In this document: in pieces, positions 8,360-17,018 of the stretch
Numbering within the stretch: position 1 is the first letter of the stretch
Layout: every line of letters starts with the position of its first letter
DNA from: Fulvimarina sp040239565
GTDB lineage: Bacteria; Pseudomonadota; Alphaproteobacteria; Rhizobiales; Rhizobiaceae
Length of the DNA stretch: 64,000 nucleotides
Reading direction: 5' to 3'
Assembly: GCF_040239565.1 (NCBI RefSeq)
Contig: NZ_JBEHWS010000003.1
Coordinates: forward strand, 275,286-339,285
Notes under the pieces: generated by a model
The model's input: only the letters and a program-made list of their open reading frames with translations
Databases searched by the model: none
Told to the model about the DNA's origin: nothing
Position numbers and translations under genes: made by a program

Positions 8360-8437
8360 GATACCCCAAGCGATCATCCCCCTCGATCGCAATACCCCGC
8401 AGATGAAAAAGGACGGCTTCCCCTCGCCGTCCTTTTT
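8360..8437 (+). ncRNA. Candidate small RNA with two C-rich-loop hairpins
   Basis: No credible ORF occupies 8130-8584, yet a perfect intrinsic terminator ends at 8437. Between the candidate stress promoter and this terminator lies a sequence of about 78 nt. It contains hairpin one, GCGATC/GATCGC (8370-8375 with 8385-8390), whose 9-nt loop contains CCCCC. Further unpaired CCCC runs lie at about 8363 and 8394. Hairpin two is the terminator, whose loop contains CCCC. C-rich loops commonly pair with Shine-Dalgarno regions, and stress-controlled sRNAs of this style (for example GsrN of Caulobacter) exist. No sequence homology to a named RNA is claimed. A terminated leader or minus-strand transcript is an alternative. 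Confidence 0.5.
8406..8437 (+). terminator. Strong intrinsic terminator (works in both directions)
   Basis: Perfect 12-bp stem (8406-8417 with 8426-8437), AAAAAGGACGGC pairing with GCCGTCCTTTTT, 8-nt loop TTCCCCTC. The T run on the plus strand and A run upstream make it potentially bidirectional. It is not directly downstream of any annotated protein gene, which is the main reason to suspect a small RNA here. Confidence 0.88.
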
Positions 8438-8584
8438 CATGTCTGGCGTTCGAAACGCTCCATCCCCCCAAAAACGCAAGCTTGCGGATGCGATCAAGCC
8501 TTCGTGTAGGGTGGAGCGCTTCTGCCGCAGTGCGGAAACCGATATTCAGAGGCAGAATCACCTCGCTTTCGGCCTCGTCCTCCC

Positions 8585-9466
8585 ATGCAGATCGGTATTC
8601 TCATCGCCTTCGCGGGCTATTTCGCCTTTGCCTGCGGCGATGCGACCATAAAGGCAATCGGAAGCGGCCTGCCGATATTCGAGATCGGCTTCTTCACCTC
8701 TCTCTTCGCTTTCCTGCCGGCGCTCTTCACCAAGCGTCCCGAAGACAACTGGCGCAATGTCTTCATTCCGAACGGGCCACTCCTCGTGGCCCTACGCGTC
8801 TTCTTCGGCGTCGTCGGCATGCTGAGCGCCGTTGTCGCCTTCACGACGCTGCCCCTCGCTGAGGCCTATGCACTCATTTTTCTCTTGCCGATCGTCGTGA
8901 CGATCTTCTCAGCGGTGTTCCTGAAGGAGACGATCGGCTGGCGGCGCTGGAGCGCCGTCATCGCCGGGCTCGCCGGCGTAATCCTCGTCGTCCGCCCGGG
9001 CTTTCAGGAGCTCGTACCCGGCCATTTCGCCGCAATCGCCGCGGCCGTCTGCGGCGCCGGAACGGTAATCGTACTTCGCAAGATCGGGCCGAGCGAACGG
9101 CGTGTGACCCTGATCGGCAGCGTGCTGCTGGGCGCGGTCATATTCAACGGGATTCTGATGCTTCCGAATTTCGCCGATCCGATGCCCTTCATGCCGCTGC
9201 TCGCCTTCGGCGGCCTCTGCATCGGGCTCGGACAGACGGGGCTGGTCTTCGCCACCCGGTTCGCCCCCGCATCCTATGTCGCGCCGGTCCAGTATAGCCA
9301 GATCGTCTGGGCTGCGATGCTCGGCGCCCTGTTCTTCGGCGAGTTTCCAGACACTATCGCCTATGCCGGCATGACCCTCATCGGCACCTCCGGCCTCTTC
9401 ACCTTCATCCGCGAGCGCAAGAAGACCCGCTGGTGGCAAAAGACTCCGCTCATTCGGAACCGCTGA
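8585..9466 (+). CDS. EamA family (DMT superfamily) metabolite transporter
   Basis: A 293-aa inner-membrane protein with about 10 transmembrane helices arranged as two EamA repeats (about residues 3-137 and 150-283). The EamA-typical segment FTTLPLAEAYALIFLLPIVV closes repeat one and YVAPVQYSQIVWAAMLGALFFGE closes repeat two. The C-terminus is basic (RERKKTRWWQKTPLIRNR). The family exports or imports small metabolites; the substrate is unknown. It is a single gene in a position where many relatives carry ybeY-corC-lnt after phoH. It is convergent with phoH (183 bp between stops). Confidence 0.88.
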   Translation: MQIGILIAFAGYFAFACGDATIKAIGSGLPIFEIGFFTSLFAFLPALFTKRPEDNWRNVFIPNGPLLVALRVFFGVVGMLSAVVAFTTLPLAEAYALIFLLPIVVTIFSAVFLKETIGWRRWSAVIAGLAGVILVVRPGFQELVPGHFAAIAAAVCGAGTVIVLRKIGPSERRVTLIGSVLLGAVIFNGILMLPNFADPMPFMPLLAFGGLCIGLGQTGLVFATRFAPASYVAPVQYSQIVWAAMLGALFFGEFPDTIAYAGMTLIGTSGLFTFIRERKKTRWWQKTPLIRNR

Positions 9467-9648
9467 GGAAACGTCCTCGCGAGAACCCATTGCAGGTTTA
9501 TCGCGATCGCGCCGTCGAAAGTACGGATAGCCTGATGGAGATGAGCCGTACAAAGCGAACCTAAGCGGACCCGAGCGCCAAGCTGATCGAAGGAGCTATG
9601 GCAGTCGTCAGTCAAAGAGCTTTAGACGAAACTTTCACGCCGATCGGA

Positions 9649-10686
9649 TCAGAGCTTACTCGCGGCAGGTGCACGCTTGGTTGCGTCATCCTCATAGGCC
9701 TCGACGATCGACTGGACCAGCGGATGGCGCACGACGTCGGCCGCCTTGAAGCGGACGGTGACGATCTTGTCGACACCGTTGAGGACCCGCAGAGCCTCGA
9801 CCAGACCCGAAACCTGGCCGGGCGGCAGATCGACCTGGGACGGATCGCCGGTCACGACCATCCGGGCGTTCTCGCCCAGGCGCGTCAGGAACATCTTCAT
9901 CTGCATGGATGTCGTGTTCTGCGCCTCGTCCAGAATGACGGCTGCATTCGACAACGTGCGGCCGCGCATGAAGGCGAGCGGGGCGATCTCGATGGCTCCA
10001 GCGGCGAGCGCGCGCTCGACCTTCTCGGCCGGAATCATGTCGTAGAGTGCATCGTAGAGCGGGCGGAGATAGGGATCGACCTTCTCCTTCATGTCGCCCG
10101 GGAGGAAGCCCAGGCGCTCACCGGCCTCGACGGCGGGACGCGACAGGATGATGCGGTCCACCGCTCCGCGTTCGAGCAGCATCGCGGCATGGGCGACGGC
10201 GAGATAGGTCTTGCCGGTACCGGCCGGGCCGACGCCGAAGACGAGCTCGGCCCGGTCGAGGGCGCGCATATAGGCGTCCTGCGTCGGCGTTCGGGCGTGG
10301 ATCGTGCGGCGGCGCGTCGAAATCTGCGCCAGTGACATCTTGCCCTTGGTCTCGAGGGTGGGCAGGTCGAGCTGGTCGTCCTGGGCGACAGCCATGCGGA
10401 TCGCGCCTTCGACGTCTTTTCCACCAATCTCCGCGCCGGATTGCAGCCTCTCGTAGAGGCTTTCCAGCGTGCGGCGGGCCTGCTCGGCCGCCATCGGCTC
10501 ACCGCGGATCTCGACCTGATTGCCCCTGGCCGCCGCTTCGAGCTTCAGTTTCTGTTCGATAATCGCCAGATGCTCGTCGAACTGGCCGAACAGCGCGCCG
10601 GCCAGACGGTTGTCTTCGAAAGTCAGCAGGATGTGCGCCATGTCGGACGCGCCAGCTCTGGCCGACTTCTCGCGGGTATAGCTCAA
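9649..10686 (-). CDS. phoH: PhoH family ATPase
   Basis: A 345-aa protein. The N-terminal part (about 18-110) is the KH-like region of PhoH proteins and the ATPase domain follows: Walker A VGPAGTGKTYLAVAHA, Walker B AAVILDEAQNTTSMQMKMFLTR, and VVTGDPSQVDLP. Many PhoH proteins are RNA helicase/endonuclease-like ATPases linked to RNA decay and ribosome processing. The start is the TTG at 10686, overlapping the miaB stop as TTGA, with GAGG five bases upstream. An ATG at 10641 is the alternative. In relatives phoH is followed by ybeY; here it is last in the operon. Confidence 0.92.
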   Translation of the reverse strand: MSYTREKSARAGASDMAHILLTFEDNRLAGALFGQFDEHLAIIEQKLKLEAAARGNQVEIRGEPMAAEQARRTLESLYERLQSGAEIGGKDVEGAIRMAVAQDDQLDLPTLETKGKMSLAQISTRRRTIHARTPTQDAYMRALDRAELVFGVGPAGTGKTYLAVAHAAMLLERGAVDRIILSRPAVEAGERLGFLPGDMKEKVDPYLRPLYDALYDMIPAEKVERALAAGAIEIAPLAFMRGRTLSNAAVILDEAQNTTSMQMKMFLTRLGENARMVVTGDPSQVDLPPGQVSGLVEALRVLNGVDKIVTVRFKAADVVRHPLVQSIVEAYEDDATKRAPAASKL

Positions 10687-12161
10687 GCAACGGACCTCAT
10701 GATGGGAGCCTCGGAGGAAGAGGTAGGCATGGCGGCGGGCTTTGTCATGCCCTCGGCAAGAAGCGAGTTCGGGCCGGTCGACGTGATTTTGGCATCGACG
10801 ATATCGCCGATCGCGCCCATGCCCTCGGGCAGGACGACCGGCTGGAGATAAGGCGAGCGGCCTGCAATCTGACCGGGATGACGGCCTGGCTTTTCGATGA
10901 GAACGCTCAAGGACTTGCCGACTAGGCTTTCCGCGAATTCGGCCTGATGCTGGCGTAGCAGTGCATTAAGCTCCTGAAGCCGGGCGTCCTTCACCGCTTC
11001 CTCTATATGGCCATCCATTTGCGCGCCGGGCGTCCCGGGACGCGGGGAATATTTGAAGGTGAAGGCCGAGGCGTAGCGAACCTCTCTGACGAGCCGCATG
11101 GTCGCGTCGAAATCGGCATCCGTCTCACCCGGAAAACCGACGATGAAGTCGCCGGAGAGCGCGATATCGGGCCGGGCCTCGCGGATCGTGTCGAGCACGC
11201 GGAGATAATCCTCCGCCGTGTGCCTGCGGTTCATCGCCTTCAGGATCGAGTCTGAGCCAGACTGCACGGGCAAATGCAGATAAGGCATCAGGCTCGGCAG
11301 ATCGCGGTGGGCGGCGATCAGTTCGCCATCCATGTCGCGCGGATGGGACGTCGTGTAGCGCAGCCGGGCGATGCCAGGAATGTCAGCGAGGCGATGGAGA
11401 AGACCGCCGAGACCGATCGGACGTCCGGCCTCGTCCTCACCGTCCCAGGCATTGACGTTCTGGCCGAGCAATGTGACCTCGCGGACGCCTGCATCGGCAA
11501 GAGCCTTCGCCTCGTCGATGATCTGTGTGAACGGCCGCGATACCTCGGCTCCGCGGGTGTAGGGCACGACACAGAAGGTACAGAACTTGTCGCAGCCTTC
11601 CTGCACCGTGAGGAAGGCCGTCACGCCCCGCCCCCTGATCTGGCGAGGTTCGGATTGCGGCAGCGCCTCGAACTTGTCCTCGACGGCATAATCCGTCTCG
11701 ACGACCTTTTCGCCGCTGGCGGCGCGAGCGAGCGCCTGCGGCAGGCGATGATAGGTCTGCGGACCGATGACGAGGTCGACCACTGGCGCGCGGGAGATAA
11801 TCTCGCGGCCTTCCGCCTGGGCAACGCAGCCGGCGACCGCGACCTGTGTCTTCAGCCCCCGCTCGGCACGTTCGGCCTTGAGATCTCGGATACGGCCGAG
11901 CTCGGAATAGATCTTCTCGGCCGCCTTCTCGCGGATATGGCAGGTGTTGAGCAGGACGAGATCCGCGTCCTCGAGTACCGAGGTCGGCTCATAGCCCTCG
12001 CCGGAGAGAGCATCGCCCATGCGCTGGGAATCGTAGACGTTCATCTGGCAGCCATAGGTCTTCACGAAGACCTTGCGCGTGTTCGGGCGTGCCGTTTCAG
12101 GCTCGCTACCGTCCGCATTGGCTGCATGGATATCGTTCGTCGTCAGTGCGCCGTCGTCCAT
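10683..12161 (-). CDS. miaB: tRNA-2-methylthio-N6-dimethylallyladenosine synthase MiaB
   Basis: Radical-SAM methylthiotransferase that adds a methylthio group to i6A37 of tRNAs reading UNN codons. The UPF0004 domain carries three Cys ligands (TYGCQMN, NTCHIREKA, AGCVAQAEG). The radical-SAM CxxxCxxC motif is EGCDKFCTFCVVPYTRG, and a C-terminal TRAM domain follows (about 420-480). It is 492 aa from the ATG at 12161; an upstream alternative start at 12215 would add 18 aa. The short N-terminal extension before the first Cys motif is low complexity. It overlaps phoH downstream, so the two are translationally coupled. Confidence 0.95.
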   Translation of the reverse strand: MDDGALTTNDIHAANADGSEPETARPNTRKVFVKTYGCQMNVYDSQRMGDALSGEGYEPTSVLEDADLVLLNTCHIREKAAEKIYSELGRIRDLKAERAERGLKTQVAVAGCVAQAEGREIISRAPVVDLVIGPQTYHRLPQALARAASGEKVVETDYAVEDKFEALPQSEPRQIRGRGVTAFLTVQEGCDKFCTFCVVPYTRGAEVSRPFTQIIDEAKALADAGVREVTLLGQNVNAWDGEDEAGRPIGLGGLLHRLADIPGIARLRYTTSHPRDMDGELIAAHRDLPSLMPYLHLPVQSGSDSILKAMNRRHTAEDYLRVLDTIREARPDIALSGDFIVGFPGETDADFDATMRLVREVRYASAFTFKYSPRPGTPGAQMDGHIEEAVKDARLQELNALLRQHQAEFAESLVGKSLSVLIEKPGRHPGQIAGRSPYLQPVVLPEGMGAIGDIVDAKITSTGPNSLLAEGMTKPAAMPTSSSEAPIMRSVA

Positions 12162-12314
12162 ATTGTTTTTTCGACCGTATCCGGCCTCGATCGCCCTCAA
12201 CGGGCAAACTGCCAAAAACGATCCAAACCCTTGTCCGATCCTTCGATTTCCGGCCGTCTTAGTCTTGTTGTCCCCTGCCGTGCAAGCCGCCCGAACAGTG
12301 CCGCCGAAAGCCGA

Positions 12315-13121
12315 TCACCGTCGCTTCGTTTCGAGCTTGCCCGTGAGGGCGTCCGCAAGCAAGCGCCTCGCTTCGACTTCGCACTGTTTTGCGACGATCT
12401 TGCGATTGCTTTCGGCCGCGAAACGGATCGGATGACCGAAGGCGACGGTCGCGTCGATGCGTCCTTCCACGAGGAAGCGGGTGAGATGCGGCATCAGCTC
12501 GACGTCGCCGGGCCATGCCGCCAGAGGCCGACCGGAGCGCCCGAGCGGAAAGCCGCCCGAATGGGTATAGGCGATTACAACGGGTTGAACCTGCACGCTT
12601 TCGCTCTCCGAGTTCTTCAGCGAGGCCTGCGCGGCGCCGAAAAGCGCGGTCTTGTAGGGCAGAATTTCATTGCCGTCGGAGGTTGTGCCTTCCGCGAAGA
12701 GCACCATCACGTCGCCGGCCGTGAGGCGGGTCGCGATCGCATCGGTCTGCCTGCCGGTCTCGCCTCGCGCCTGACGCTTCACGAAGACCGTGCGTTGAAG
12801 AATGGCGAGCCAGCCGAATATCGGCCACTCCTTCACCTCGGATTTGGCGATGAAGGAGAGCGGCAGAACGGAGCCGAGAACGACGATATCGAGCCAGGAG
12901 CAATGATTCGCGATGAGGAGAAGCGGCCGCTCGCGCGACGGCGTGCCGGCGATATGGACGCGAATGGCCGTCACCTTTGCCGCCACCCGCTGCCAGACCA
13001 TCGGAATGCTATTGGCGAGTTTCCAGCCGCAAACCATGGCGAGCGCCTGTAGCGGCAGCAGCACGAGGGTCGTCGCCAGCAATACGGCGATCACATACGC
13101 AATGCGGAGCCTTGCGATCAT
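12315..13121 (-). CDS. 1-acyl-sn-glycerol-3-phosphate acyltransferase (PlsC family)
   Basis: A 268-aa membrane-associated acyltransferase. An N-terminal hydrophobic segment is at about 8-30. The NHxxxxD catalytic motif is in LLIANHCSWLDIVVLG (about residue 73), followed by block II FVKRQARGETGRQT and block III LFAEGTTSDGNEILPYK. It probably acylates lysophosphatidic acid or a related lysolipid. It sits between rimI and miaB in the conserved minus-strand block. Related genomes usually have a fur/mur regulator gene just before it, which is absent here. Confidence 0.9.
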   Translation of the reverse strand: MIARLRIAYVIAVLLATTLVLLPLQALAMVCGWKLANSIPMVWQRVAAKVTAIRVHIAGTPSRERPLLLIANHCSWLDIVVLGSVLPLSFIAKSEVKEWPIFGWLAILQRTVFVKRQARGETGRQTDAIATRLTAGDVMVLFAEGTTSDGNEILPYKTALFGAAQASLKNSESESVQVQPVVIAYTHSGGFPLGRSGRPLAAWPGDVELMPHLTRFLVEGRIDATVAFGHPIRFAAESNRKIVAKQCEVEARRLLADALTGKLETKRR

Positions 13122-13161
13122 CGCCGCCCGGCGGTTGTCGGAAAAACCATCGGACGGATCG

Positions 13162-13686
13162 TCAATCGAGCTTGCGGCTGAGGGTCAGAGCGCTCGTACG
13201 CTTGCCATCGGCCTGCGCGTAGTAGGCGGGCCGACGTCCGACCTCCTCGAAGCGTAAGCTTCTATAGAGTGCCAGGGCGGCGGTGTTGATCTCGTCGACC
13301 TCGAGATGAATCACCTTGGCGCGCTCGGCATAGAGATGGGCGAGGACCGTATCCATCAGAAGTCGCCCGACGCCGCGGCCGCGGGCCTCCCTCGACACAG
13401 CGATCGTCAGAATTTCCGCCTCGCCCTCGATCAGCCGCGCAAGCACGAAACCGAGCGGCGGCGTGCCGGGTGCGCCGACACGGCGTGCGGCGAACCCGAA
13501 CGAGCCCTTCTGGTAAAGCAGGGAACCGAGTTCGTCGCCGGACCAGGGCTGCGAGAAGGCTTCGGCATGGAGCGTCGCCGCGTCGTCGAGGTCTTCGTCG
13601 ACCAGCGGTGTCGCCACGGTTTCACCGCGCTGAATCAAACCGTTCATGAAGGAAACGGACCAAATCCACGGCAGCATCCAGTACAT
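13162..13686 (-). CDS. rimI: Ribosomal-protein-alanine N-acetyltransferase (RimI-like GNAT)
   Basis: A 174-aa GNAT acetyltransferase. The acetyl-CoA loop is AVSREARGRGVGRLLMDTVL (Q/RxxGxG/A pattern RGRGVG), followed by LEVDEINTAALALYRSLRFEEVGRRPAYY typical of RimI. The ATG at 13686 has AGGA seven bases upstream, so the hydrophobic start MYWMLPWIWSVSF appears genuine; the internal ATG at 13647 is an alternative. It lies in the conserved tsaB-rimI neighbourhood (149 bp gap), where RimI acetylates the S18 N-terminus and can associate with the t6A machinery. Confidence 0.9.
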   Translation of the reverse strand: MYWMLPWIWSVSFMNGLIQRGETVATPLVDEDLDDAATLHAEAFSQPWSGDELGSLLYQKGSFGFAARRVGAPGTPPLGFVLARLIEGEAEILTIAVSREARGRGVGRLLMDTVLAHLYAERAKVIHLEVDEINTAALALYRSLRFEEVGRRPAYYAQADGKRTSALTLSRKLD

Positions 13687-13835
13687 CGCACGTCCTTTCG
13701 ACCGGCAGATTCGAGTGGGGGGAGACGGGCCACGTCATCCGACACGAATCCTTTTGATAGAATGTCCGCTAAAGCCTCTTGTCCGCAAGAGCCGCAAATG
13801 AGGAGAAATCCGACAGGCCAAGATTGTTCGCCTGT

Positions 13836-14534
13836 TCAGGCCGTTTCGGCAAAGAGGCTGAAAGGACGCGAGGGCGCTTTGGCGTCGGCGCTTCGAAGAT
13901 AAAGCGGTTTGACCGGTTGAAGGGATCTCCCTTCCGCGACAAGCCGCGCGACGGTTTCGATATCGATTTCGCTAGTGGGGTTCACGACAGCTGCCCGGTC
14001 CGCACCGAGAATGCCGACGGCGATGCCGGCGGCAGAGCCGGTCAAGCGGAGGTGTCCTGTGCCGGGGCCGACGAAGTCGACGAGATGGCCAGGTTCGATG
14101 GCCGCTGGCGATTTGAGAATGCCGCCATGAGTCTGCATCAGCAGGGCATAGACTTCACCGCGCTTGGCATCGTGGACGGCTAGAACAGGCGCTTCACAGC
14201 GCACGGCCTCTGCCATCGCCTCCAGTGTGGTGACGCCAGCTGCTGGAATACCGAGCGCCAGCGCATAGCCGCGCGCCGCCGCAACACCGACACGGACGCC
14301 GGTGAATGATCCCGGTCCGATGGTGACGGCGATGCTGGCGATATCGGGAAAGCCACAGCCGGCCTCCGCAAGAACTGCGTCGATGACAGCCGGCAGACGT
14401 TCGGCATGGCCACGACCGATTCGTTCGGTTCGGGAAGCGAGAAGGCGATACTCGCGGGCATCGAAAACGGCGACCGAACAATCGTCCAGCGCCGTGTCGA
14501 TCGCAAGGATCAGACGGTCGTCATGCCCTGACAT
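13836..14534 (-). CDS. tsaB: tRNA threonylcarbamoyladenosine biosynthesis protein TsaB
   Basis: A 232-aa non-catalytic partner of TsaD in synthesis of t6A37 on ANN-decoding tRNAs. The ASKHA fold start is LILAIDTALDDCSVAVFD; family motif AVTIGPGSFTGVRVGVAAARGYALALGIP at about 70-100 is unmistakable, and SxxDAKRGEVYALL follows (HDAKRGEVYA). The start is set at ATG 14534, just before the conserved beta strand; an upstream TTG at 14558 is less likely. It follows nfu by 24 bp, so probably cotranscribed. Confidence 0.92.
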   Translation of the reverse strand: MSGHDDRLILAIDTALDDCSVAVFDAREYRLLASRTERIGRGHAERLPAVIDAVLAEAGCGFPDIASIAVTIGPGSFTGVRVGVAAARGYALALGIPAAGVTTLEAMAEAVRCEAPVLAVHDAKRGEVYALLMQTHGGILKSPAAIEPGHLVDFVGPGTGHLRLTGSAAGIAVGILGADRAAVVNPTSEIDIETVARLVAEGRSLQPVKPLYLRSADAKAPSRPFSLFAETA

Positions 14535-14558
14535 TGGATGAAAGGAAACGGCCCGCAA

Positions 14559-15122
14559 TCAGGCCGCTTCGACTTCCTCGACCTCGGGCACGAAATGGCG
14601 AAGCAAGTTCTGGATGCCGTGCTTCAGGGTCGCCGTCGAGGACGGGCAGCCCGAGCAGGCGCCGCGCATGTTGAGGTAGACGGTGCCGTCGCGATAGCCG
14701 CGGAAGGTGATGTCGCCGCCATCCTGAGCAACCGCCGGACGCACGCGCGTCTCGATCAGCTCCTTGATGGTCGCGACCGTTTCCTTGTCGCCTTCGTCGA
14801 AGAACTCCTCCCCGGGCTCCAGATCGTCAGCCGAGGTTTCGGCCATGACGGGCCGGTTGGCGACGAAATGCTCCATCAGCCCAGCGAGGATCGCCGGCTT
14901 CAGATGGGCCCAGTCACCCTGATCCTTGGTGACGGTCACGAAATCAAAGCCGAAGAAGACGCCGGTAACGCCGTCAACTTCGAACAGCCGTGCCGCCAGC
15001 GGAGAGCGCTGGGCCGCCTCGTCGAGAGACGTGAATTCTTCGGTGCCCTGCTCCAGGACGACTCGACCGGGCAGGAACTTCAGGGTCGCCGGGTTCGGCG
15101 TGACTTCAGTCTGGATGAACAT
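14559..15122 (-). CDS. NifU/Nfu family iron-sulfur carrier protein
   Basis: A 187-aa Fe-S cluster scaffold or carrier. The N-terminal Nfu_N domain is at about 1-87 (MFIQTEVTPNPATLKFLPGR...). A linker with acidic residues (SADDLEPGEEFFDEGD) follows. The C-terminal NifU domain carries the CxxC cluster ligands in MRGACSGCPSSTATLKHGI (about 150-168). It delivers 4Fe-4S clusters to apoproteins, of which MiaB, encoded downstream, is a plausible client. The ATG is well supported by AGAGGA seven bases upstream. Confidence 0.93.
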   Translation of the reverse strand: MFIQTEVTPNPATLKFLPGRVVLEQGTEEFTSLDEAAQRSPLAARLFEVDGVTGVFFGFDFVTVTKDQGDWAHLKPAILAGLMEHFVANRPVMAETSADDLEPGEEFFDEGDKETVATIKELIETRVRPAVAQDGGDITFRGYRDGTVYLNMRGACSGCPSSTATLKHGIQNLLRHFVPEVEEVEAA

Positions 15123-15247
15123 CGCTCGATCCTCTTGCCGCCATCCGCTCTGGAGAAGTGCGGCATCTCTTTGGAATTATTCTAAACTTAGTACCGGCGC
15201 GCTTTCCACGCAAGCGGCGCTCCGGCTCGTCAACTGCTCGTTCGCGA

Positions 15248-15742
15248 TCACGTCAGGCTGTCGATCTCATCATCGTCGAGCGAAGCCGGGATGATCGTGA
15301 CCGGGATCGAGTACCCTGCACCCTTGCCGACCGCGCCCATGACCAACGGTCCGGGACCATCCTTGCCGTCGGCCGCCGCGAGCACGAGAATGGCGATCTC
15401 CTTGTCTTCCTCGATCGCCTTGCCGATTTCGTCGACGACTTCTCCCTCGCGCACCAGCGTTTCCGGCTCGACACCAACCTTCTCACGCAAGGTTTCGGCA
15501 ATCCGGTCAAGCCGCGTACTTGCCTCTTCCATCGCCTCGGCGCGCATGATCTCTTCGACGCCGAGCCATTGTCCCTCGAATTCGCCGGACTGGACGACAT
15601 AGAGGAACACGGCTGCACCGCCGGAAGTCTTGGCGCGCCATGCGGCATATTCTGCTGCGCGCAGGCATTCCGGCGTATCATCGATGATCGCCAGAAACTT
15701 GCGTTTGCCGCCTTGGCGGGGACCTATGCGTCTCGATACCAT
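15248..15742 (-). CDS. Universal stress protein (UspA family)
   Basis: A single Usp domain of 164 aa (FLAIIDDTPECLRAAEYAAWRA at the start; LVLAAADGKDGPGPLVMGAVGKG near the end carrying a degenerate G-2x-G-9x-G(S/T) nucleotide-binding motif; IPVTIIPASLDDDEIDSL terminal strand). Such cytosolic proteins bind ATP or act as stress-linked regulators. It sits between trpS and nfu as in many Hyphomicrobiales. The Shine-Dalgarno is poor at the ATG. Confidence 0.9.
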   Translation of the reverse strand: MVSRRIGPRQGGKRKFLAIIDDTPECLRAAEYAAWRAKTSGGAAVFLYVVQSGEFEGQWLGVEEIMRAEAMEEASTRLDRIAETLREKVGVEPETLVREGEVVDEIGKAIEEDKEIAILVLAAADGKDGPGPLVMGAVGKGAGYSIPVTIIPASLDDDEIDSLT

Positions 15743-15800
15743 ACTTTGCTAGATGGCAGCCTTGGCGGGCAAGGGCAAGCGGTTCTGCAGCATGCCCGTA

Positions 15801-16868
15801 TCAGTCGTGAAGCATACCGATGATGTCCTTGACGTCGCACATCGTCTTGGACGCGATCTCGTTGGCCTTCTCTCCGCCGGCTTTCAGCACCGCATCGATA
15901 TGGCCGGGATCATCGAGAAGCCGGCGCATCTCGCCGGTCACCGGGCCGAGCGAGGAAACAGCGAGTTCGACCAGCGCCGGCTTGAATTCCGAGAACGGCT
16001 TGCCGCCGAACTGCGACAGAACCTGATCGCGCGTCTCGCCCGATAGCGCGGCATAGATGCCGACGAGATTATCCGCCTCGGGACGGCCCGCGAGACCGGC
16101 TGCCTCGGAGGGCAGCGCATCCGGATCGGTCTTCGCCTTTTTCACCTTTCGCGCGATGGCGTCGGCATCGTCGGTGAGATTGATGCGCGAGAGATCGGAC
16201 GGGTCCGACTTCGACATCTTCTTCGCACCGTCCTTGAGGCTCATGACGCGGGTCGCCGGCCCTTCGATGATCGGATCGGTGATCGGGAAGTAGCCGTGAA
16301 CGACCTCCTCGCCCATGCGAATCTCGCGGCCAAGACCGGTTTTCTCGATGCGCTCGGAGAAATCGTTGTTGAACTTGATCGCGATGTCGCGGGTCAGCTC
16401 CAGATGCTGCTTCTGGTCGTCGCCGACCGGCACATGGGTCGCGCGGTAGACGAGGATGTCGGCCGCCATCAGCGAGGGATAGGCGAGAAGGCCGAGCGAG
16501 GCGTTTTCGCGATCCTTGCCGGCCTTGTCCTTGAACTGGGTCATCCGGTTCATCCAGCCGATCCGGGCGACGCAGTTGAAGATCCAGGCGAGCTCGGCAT
16601 GGCCGGTGACGCGGCTCTGGTTGAAGATGACCGAGCGCTCGGGGTCGATGCCTGCGGCGAGATAGGCCGCCGCGATCGAGCGGGTTTGGCCCGCGAGATC
16701 GTCCTGCACGAGCTTGGCGGTGATGGCGTGAAGATCGACCACGCAGAAGAGACAGGGCATCTCCTCCTGCATGGCGACGAACTTCTTGATCGCGCCCAGA
16801 TAGTTGCCGAGATGAAGATTGCCGGTCGGCTGGATGCCCGACAGGACGCGCGGCGCGAAATCGCTCAT
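15801..16868 (-). CDS. trpS: Tryptophan--tRNA ligase
   Basis: A 355-aa class Ic aminoacyl-tRNA synthetase charging tRNA-Trp. The HIGH-equivalent is TGNLHLGNYLGA (about 15-26) and the KMSKS motif is AKKMSKSDPSD (about 215). The length matches alphaproteobacterial TrpS (about 355 aa). GGGAG nine bases before the ATG supports the start. It is the first gene of the minus-strand block that runs to phoH. The 150 bp upstream abut the DUF3307 remnant on the other strand. Confidence 0.96.
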   Translation of the reverse strand: MSDFAPRVLSGIQPTGNLHLGNYLGAIKKFVAMQEEMPCLFCVVDLHAITAKLVQDDLAGQTRSIAAAYLAAGIDPERSVIFNQSRVTGHAELAWIFNCVARIGWMNRMTQFKDKAGKDRENASLGLLAYPSLMAADILVYRATHVPVGDDQKQHLELTRDIAIKFNNDFSERIEKTGLGREIRMGEEVVHGYFPITDPIIEGPATRVMSLKDGAKKMSKSDPSDLSRINLTDDADAIARKVKKAKTDPDALPSEAAGLAGRPEADNLVGIYAALSGETRDQVLSQFGGKPFSEFKPALVELAVSSLGPVTGEMRRLLDDPGHIDAVLKAGGEKANEIASKTMCDVKDIIGMLHD

Positions 16869-17018
16869 TCCGGCATACTCCCGATGACGAAAAGCTGTGG
16901 AAGATCAGTTCTTCAAAGAACGCGGCGCTTATGGACGAGCGGGCGCATGCGATCAAGTCGCCCAGTGCCGCGTCCTATCGCGGGCAGACCAAGGCGTCTT
17001 TCGCTCAATGGCGCTGCC

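Noticed and set aside
8247..8651. 134-codon plus-strand frame upstream of the EamA gene
   Set aside because: A perfect intrinsic terminator sits inside it (8406-8437) and the product has no protein-like pattern or conservation that I can see.
11274..13052. 592-codon open frame on the plus strand
   Set aside because: It lies wholly opposite miaB and plsC, which have full motif sets. Long antisense frames are expected in GC-rich genes; the translated product has no domain.
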